DNA from: Arsenicicoccus bolidensis DSM 15745
Lineage (GTDB): Bacteria; Actinomycetota; Actinomycetes; Actinomycetales; Dermatophilaceae
Length of the DNA stretch: 64,000 bases
Direction of reading: 5' to 3'
Assembly (NCBI RefSeq): GCF_000426385.1
Contig: NZ_AUFG01000005.1
Span: forward strand, 1-64,000
Within the stretch, counting starts at the first letter, position 1. Each line of letters starts with the position of its first letter. Below the pieces are notes generated by a model. That model had not been told where the DNA came from. It worked only from the letters and a program-made list of their open reading frames with translations, and ran no database searches. Shown in pieces: positions 60,177 through 64,000 of the stretch. The position numbers and the translations under genes were made by a program.

Positions 60177-61031
60177 TCAGTCACGGATGGGACGTCCGGC
60201 GCGGTAGGCGCTGGGCGCGATCCCCACGAAGCGCGTGAACTCCCGCGCCAGATGGGCCTGGTCGAAGAACCCGAGCCGGGCGGCCAGGTCGGCCAGGGAC
60301 TCGTCGGTGCTCGCGTCCAGGGCGGCCACCGCGTCGTGCAGGCGGTAGCGCGTGATGACCCGCTTGGGGGCGACGCCGACGTACCGCGCGAACTGCCGCT
60401 GGAGGGTGCGCTCGCTGCTCCCGGTCTCGGCGACGAGACGTGAGACGGTGGTCAGCCTGGGGTCCGCCGCGATGCGGAGGACGGCCTCGTGGACCTCGGC
60501 CCACGCCGGGTCGACCCGGTCCAGGAGCGTCGCCAGGGCCGGCTCGACCGGATGCCGGAAGGCCTCGGGGTCACCGGGATCGTCGGCACCGGCATACGCG
60601 TCGACGACCGCGCGGGGCAGCACGGCGTCGGCGAGGACGGTTCGGTCGGTGAGGGCACGGGCGGGGACGTCGATGACGGCGGCGAGGGCACCGGGGTGGA
60701 ACTTCGTGCCCAGCACGTGACCGCGACCGACGAGGTCGACGTCGAACCGGCGCGTCGGGACGCCGGTGACCACGACGGCGTCATACGGGATCCCTGGCCG
60801 GCCCGAGCCCACCTCGTGGGTGAGGTTGTGGGAGAGCTGGGGGACGAGCGAGCCGGGGAAGTGCTGCTGCGCGGGCAGGTCCCAGGAGAGCAGCCAGTGG
60901 CGCTCGACGAGCGGCGCGAGCTCGGGGCCGGGCTCGATGCTCCGCGGGGGACCAGCCCGGGCCTGGGCGCGGGGGTGCAGCACCACGCCCGGCGGGGGCG
61001 GCGGCGCCGACGGGTTCGTCCAAGCCGGCAC
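60177..61031 (-). CDS. AraC-family transcriptional regulator
   Basis: A 284-aa regulator. The N-terminal part (RHWLLSWDLPAQQHFPGSLV; VLGTKFHPGALAAVIDVPAR) is the DUF6597-like sensor common before AraC domains. The C-terminal AraC double helix-turn-helix is TTVSRLVAETGSSERTLQRQ, then LADLAARLGFFDQAHLAREF and TRFVGIAPSAYR. GTG 61031 is preferred: an ATG at 61058 would overlap the start codon of the divergent VOC gene. Their 25-bp gap means one control region probably serves both. Confidence 0.88.
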   Translation of the reverse strand: MPAWTNPSAPPPPPGVVLHPRAQARAGPPRSIEPGPELAPLVERHWLLSWDLPAQQHFPGSLVPQLSHNLTHEVGSGRPGIPYDAVVVTGVPTRRFDVDLVGRGHVLGTKFHPGALAAVIDVPARALTDRTVLADAVLPRAVVDAYAGADDPGDPEAFRHPVEPALATLLDRVDPAWAEVHEAVLRIAADPRLTTVSRLVAETGSSERTLQRQFARYVGVAPKRVITRYRLHDAVAALDASTDESLADLAARLGFFDQAHLAREFTRFVGIAPSAYRAGRPIRD

Positions 61032-61056
61032 CGCTCGATCGTAGGAGCCTGTCGGC

Positions 61057-61536
61057 ATGACGACCAACGACTCGACCACCGACACCTCGCAACCCCCGGT
61101 GGCGCGCCTGGCGATGGTGACCCTGGACTGCGCCGACCCGGGCCCGGTCTCGGACTTCTGGACCGCCGTGCTGGGGTGGGACCAGGCGTACAGCGACGAG
61201 AGCTACGCCATGCTGACCGGCCCGACGCACGCGCTGGGATTCGGCCGGGTGGAGGGCTACGAGCCGCCCGCGTGGCCCGACGCCGGGGGCCGCAAGCAGT
61301 TCCACCTCGACCTGGCCGTCGAGGACATCGACGCGGCCGAGCGGCGCTGCGTCGAGCTGGGCGCGACGGTGCCCGACGAGCAGCCGGCCGACGACGCCGA
61401 CGACCAGGAGGGGACCTGGCGGGTGCTGCGCGACCCGGCGGGACACCCGTTCTGCCTGACCGACGCGAAGAGCTGGGCTGACGCCCCTGCATGCTCTGAC
61501 CTCCCCCAGACCGTCGCGCGGGGGAAACCGGCGTGA
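61057..61536 (+). CDS. VOC superfamily protein
   Basis: A 159-aa glyoxalase-like protein. VTLDCADPGPVSDFWTAVLG opens the first module, QFHLDLAVEDIDAAERRCVE the second, and VLRDPAGHPFCLTD closes it. The His in FHLDLAV and nearby acidic residues are at metal-binding positions, but no substrate can be assigned. It is divergent from the AraC-type regulator and probably under its control. The C-terminal ~20 residues are extra. Confidence 0.82.
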   Translation: MTTNDSTTDTSQPPVARLAMVTLDCADPGPVSDFWTAVLGWDQAYSDESYAMLTGPTHALGFGRVEGYEPPAWPDAGGRKQFHLDLAVEDIDAAERRCVELGATVPDEQPADDADDQEGTWRVLRDPAGHPFCLTDAKSWADAPACSDLPQTVARGKPA

Positions 61537-61556
61537 CGCCCCGGTGCGGACGTCGT

Positions 61557-61562
61557 TAGCGT
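61557..61562 (+). promoter_or_regulatory. -10-like hexamer TAGCGT
   Basis: TAGCGT ends seven bases before ATG 61570 and has a GTGACG (61533-61538) at -35 with an 18-base spacer. It overlaps the alternative GTG at 61561, which argues for the ATG. Confidence 0.45.
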
Positions 61563-61569
61563 GGAGCGC

Positions 61570-62742
61570 ATGCCCTCTCCCTGGCCGCGACGCAGCGGCG
61601 CCCTCGCCCTGCGGGACGCGACACCCGTCGACGTCGATCAGCTGCTGACCTTCCGCAACGACCCCGCCGTCAACCGCTGGATGATGCGGACCTCCGTGGA
61701 GCCGGAGGAGTTCCGTCGCGGGTGGGCCGCTGTGCCGGACAGCGGGACCGACCACTCGTGCGTCGCCGAGCGCGACGGCACGGTCGTGGCCATGGGCTTC
61801 CTGGAGCTCGTGGACCACGGCCTGCACGAGGAGACGCCCCGCGGGGGCGAGGCGCTGATCGGCTACATCGTCGACCCGCGCCACGCCGGCCAGGGGGTAG
61901 CGACCGACCTCACCCGAGGGCTGCTCGCGGTGGCCTTCGACACGCTGGGGCTGCGCCGCGTCAAGGCCTATTGCAACCGGGACAACCCCGCGTCCTCCCG
62001 CGTCATGGAGAAGGCCGGGATGCGGCGCGAGGAGCACGGTGTCGAAGACTCCTGGCACGCCGAGCACGGCTGGGTCGACGGCTACGGGTACGCGATCCTG
62101 GCGCAGGAGTGGCGGGGTGAGGTGCGTGGCCTTCGTGAGATCCGCGACGCGTCGGCGGCGGTCCCGCCACGACGGGCCCTCCCTGATCCTGTGCCGTGGG
62201 AGAGCGGGGCGCGGCATACGGCCAGGTTGTCCCTGGGCGACGCCTCACCGGACGACGTGGACCAGATGCTGCGCTATCGCAACCGGCCCGACGTCGGACG
62301 CTTGATGCTGCGAACGCAGGTGGAGCCGAGGGCCTTTCGTCGCGCGTGGCTGGAGCCCGGCGAGAACGACCGGTCGTTCGTCGCCCGCCTCGGGGACCGG
62401 GTGGTCGGCACCTGCTCGATCGCGGTGCGGGACGGCAGCGGCCAGCCGGGCGGACCCGTGCAGGGCTGCGAGGCGGAGCTCGGCTACGTGCTGGACCCGG
62501 CCTTCCACGGACAGGGCTACGGGCGGGAGATCGCCGCTGCCGGCCTGGACCGCTGCTTCCGCGAGCTCGGGGTGCGTCGGGTGACCGCCGGCCTGTATGC
62601 CGACAACGTGGCGTCGGCCCGGTTGCTGTCCGGGCTCGGGATGCGCCTGGAGCAGTACGGTGTCCGCGACTCGTGGCATCCCGACCACGGCTGGGTGGAC
62701 GGCGCGGCATACGGCCTGCTCGCCCGCGAGTGGCGGGCCTGA
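61570..62742 (+). CDS. Tandem GNAT N-acetyltransferase
   Basis: A 390-aa protein made of two RimJ/RimL-type GNAT domains. The first (~10-195) has LIGYIVDPRHAGQGVATDLT and AYCNRDNPASSRVMEKAGMR. The second (~215-390) has ELGYVLDPAFHGQGYGREIA and LYADNVASARLLSGLGMRLE. In each, GQG plus following residues bind acetyl-CoA. Both end in the same DSWH..HGWVDG segment and an EWR tail, so the gene arose by internal duplication. Substrates may be amino groups of proteins or antibiotics; not determinable here. ATG 61570 is chosen because of the -10-like TAGCGT seven bases upstream. Confidence 0.87.
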   Translation: MPSPWPRRSGALALRDATPVDVDQLLTFRNDPAVNRWMMRTSVEPEEFRRGWAAVPDSGTDHSCVAERDGTVVAMGFLELVDHGLHEETPRGGEALIGYIVDPRHAGQGVATDLTRGLLAVAFDTLGLRRVKAYCNRDNPASSRVMEKAGMRREEHGVEDSWHAEHGWVDGYGYAILAQEWRGEVRGLREIRDASAAVPPRRALPDPVPWESGARHTARLSLGDASPDDVDQMLRYRNRPDVGRLMLRTQVEPRAFRRAWLEPGENDRSFVARLGDRVVGTCSIAVRDGSGQPGGPVQGCEAELGYVLDPAFHGQGYGREIAAAGLDRCFRELGVRRVTAGLYADNVASARLLSGLGMRLEQYGVRDSWHPDHGWVDGAAYGLLAREWRA

Positions 62743-62813
62743 CCTCGACCGCAGCGCCAGCCACGCGACCACCCGGCCCGCCTGACCATCCGACCCCGTG
62801 CCCGAGGAGACCG

Positions 62814-63835
62814 CTGAACCTGCGATTCCCCGCCCCGCTGCGGCCCGGCGACACCGTCGGGGTGACGAGCCCTTCGTCAGGGGTGTCGGGGGCGCTGCAG
62901 GCGCGCCTCGACGTCGCCCTGGCGACGGTGCGTGACCGGGGCTACCAGGTCGTCGTCGGTGACTGCATGGACGGCTCGGGCCACCTCAGCGCGCCCGCCG
63001 CCGAACGGGCTGCCGAGCTGCAAGGCATGCTGCTGGACCCGTCGATCCGGGCCGTGGTGCCCCCGTGGGGCGGTGAGACGGCGATCGACCTGATCGGCCT
63101 GCTGGACTGGGAGCAGATCGGCCGGGCGGAGCCGACGTGGGTCGTGGGGTTCTCCGACATCGCCACGCTCATCACCCCGCTGACGCTGGTCGCGGGTTGG
63201 GCGACCATCCACGGCAACAACCTCATGGACACCCCCTACCTCACTCCCGAGGGCCTCGTGTCGTGGCTGGACATCGTCACCCTCGGCCAGGGGGCCACCG
63301 TCGTCCAGACGCCGCCGGGTCGGCACCGACGGGGATTCGTCGACTACGTCGAGCATCCGGGCGTCGACGAGTACCTGCTCGACGTCCCCGGATCGTGGAC
63401 GCGGCTGGACTCCCTGGGCGGGGAGGTCGACGTCACCGGTCGGCTCGTCGGGGGCTGCATCGAGACGCTGGCCAACCTGGCCGGCACCAGATATCTCGAC
63501 ACGAGCCCGCTCGCGGAGCTGGGAGACGGCCTCCTCGTCTACGTGGAGGCGGCCGGAGACGACGCCCCGGCGATCTGCCGCAACCTGCACGGGATGCGGC
63601 TCAACGGGGTGTTCGACCACGCCCGCGCCGTCCTGGTCGGACGCACCTATGCGCCACCGGGGGAGACCCTCACGCAGCACGAGGCGGTGGTCGACGCCCT
63701 GGGATGCTCGAGATCCCCATCGTCGCGGACGTCGAGTGCGGACACTGGGCCCCCTACCTGCCGCTCGTCAACGGGGCCCTCGCCAGGGTGGAGCAGGGGC
63801 CGGGCATCGCGTGCATCACGCAGACGCTCGCCTGA
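62814..63835 (+). pseudogene. S66-family LD-carboxypeptidase, frameshifted near the C-terminus
   Basis: The main frame encodes an LD-carboxypeptidase-like protein: RFPAPLRPGDTVGVTSPSSG, PPWGGETAIDLIGLLDWEQI, and the nucleophile Ser in WVVGFSDIATLITPLTLVAG. The C-terminal block GMLEIPIVADVECGHWAPYL, with the catalytic His, lies in another frame. The frames join at about 63700, where GGATGCTC needs one more G to read GGG ATG CTC. Family members trim peptidoglycan tetrapeptides or cleave microcin C-like peptides. The start appears to be CTG 62814 with GAGGAG four bases upstream; no ATG or GTG fits. A one-base sequencing error would restore a ~340-aa protein. Confidence 0.83.
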
Positions 63836-63906
63836 GCCAGCCACCTCGCCGCGGCGAGACTCGGTGGGATCTCCACCGGCAGATGCCTGGGGCACCCGGC
63901 GTCGAC

Positions 63907-64000
63907 CTAGGCCAGCGACTCCTGGAGGTACGTCAGCGCCTGGCGCGCGGTCCATCCCTGCGGGTGACGCGCGATGAGCTCGACGGCCCCGGTGAGGTCC
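63907..64000 (-). CDS. C-terminal end of an unknown protein (partial)
   Basis: On the minus strand a frame runs from the window edge to a TAG at 63909-63907 and encodes LTGAVELIARHPQGWTARQA followed by LTYLQESLA. The sequence has normal coding composition and a helical look. The gene extends beyond the window, and the visible 30 residues do not identify it. Confidence 0.55.
   Translation of the reverse strand, partial: DLTGAVELIARHPQGWTARQALTYLQESLA

Noticed and set aside
61056-61059. Overlapping divergent ATG codons for the AraC-type and VOC genes
   Set aside because: Starting the AraC-type gene at 61058 leaves no room for its ribosome site. The GTG at 61031 keeps the full conserved domain.

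Overview
The window reads as a contiguous chromosomal segment from a high-GC Gram-positive actinobacterium. By gene content and order it is most likely a member of the Micrococcales in or near the Intrasporangiaceae/Dermatophilaceae; this is an inference, since no rRNA is present. GC-rich codon use, GTG starts, 1-8 nt gene overlaps and -10-like hexamers placed 6-7 nt before start codons (leaderless mRNAs) all fit. I see no phage genes, transposase or CRISPR array.

Layout. 1-5 kb: the end of an unknown gene, nine tandem ~52-bp repeats, a MazEF-type toxin-antitoxin pair, a DUF1648-like membrane protein, two coupled DinB proteins and a divergent WYL regulator. 5-18 kb: a conserved core block of ald, xerD, parA-like ATPase, scpA, scpB, rluB-type pseudouridine synthase, tyrA, cmk, plsC and der. 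It is interrupted by a VOC protein with a second WYL regulator and by a nucleotidyltransferase/XRE toxin-antitoxin-like pair. 18-28 kb is an accessory region: an intergenic repeat family, a frameshifted NAD(P)-binding gene, a 42-aa small protein, tRNA-Pro(GGG), an AbiEi-like protein, a decayed desaturase, a three-gene ligase/amidotransferase/peptidase cluster and a sigma-factor remnant.

28-36 kb: a four-gene MacB-like ABC transporter operon (two giant FtsX-type permeases, two ATPases). 36-40 kb: a small natural-product locus with UbiA prenyltransferase, type III polyketide synthase, isoprenylcysteine-type methyltransferase and FAD hydroxylase, plus a coupled cupin. This is the gene set of the agq cluster for prenylated methoxyhydroquinone lipids. 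40-50 kb: mixed metabolism and membrane functions (DUF2231, F420-dependent oxidoreductase with a frameshift, ornithine cyclodeaminase family, a 29-aa small protein, DksA-type zinc finger, aldo/keto reductase, ankyrin protein, fumarase, AI-2E family permease, ThrE-type exporter, M23 lipoprotein, PP2C phosphatase).

50-60 kb is the conserved actinobacterial block CDP-alcohol phosphatidyltransferase, DUF881, sbp, DUF881, gcvH, garA/odhI-like FHA, ftsR, bifunctional nuclease, MerR and gcvP, with a glycine riboswitch before gcvP. 60-64 kb: AraC regulator, VOC protein, tandem GNAT acetyltransferase, an S66 LD-carboxypeptidase with a frameshift, and the end of an unknown gene.

Most worth following up: the GCS2/ATP-grasp fusion with an NAGGN-type amidotransferase and S9 peptidase (possible uncharacterised amidated peptide); an over-represented heptamer GGCATAC/GTATGCC; a shared GACA-N5-TGTC operator at two WYL regulator loci; and two very small minus-strand proteins with strong hairpins downstream. 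Three genes are broken by a single-base change in short C/G runs, so sequencing error must be excluded before calling them pseudogenes.
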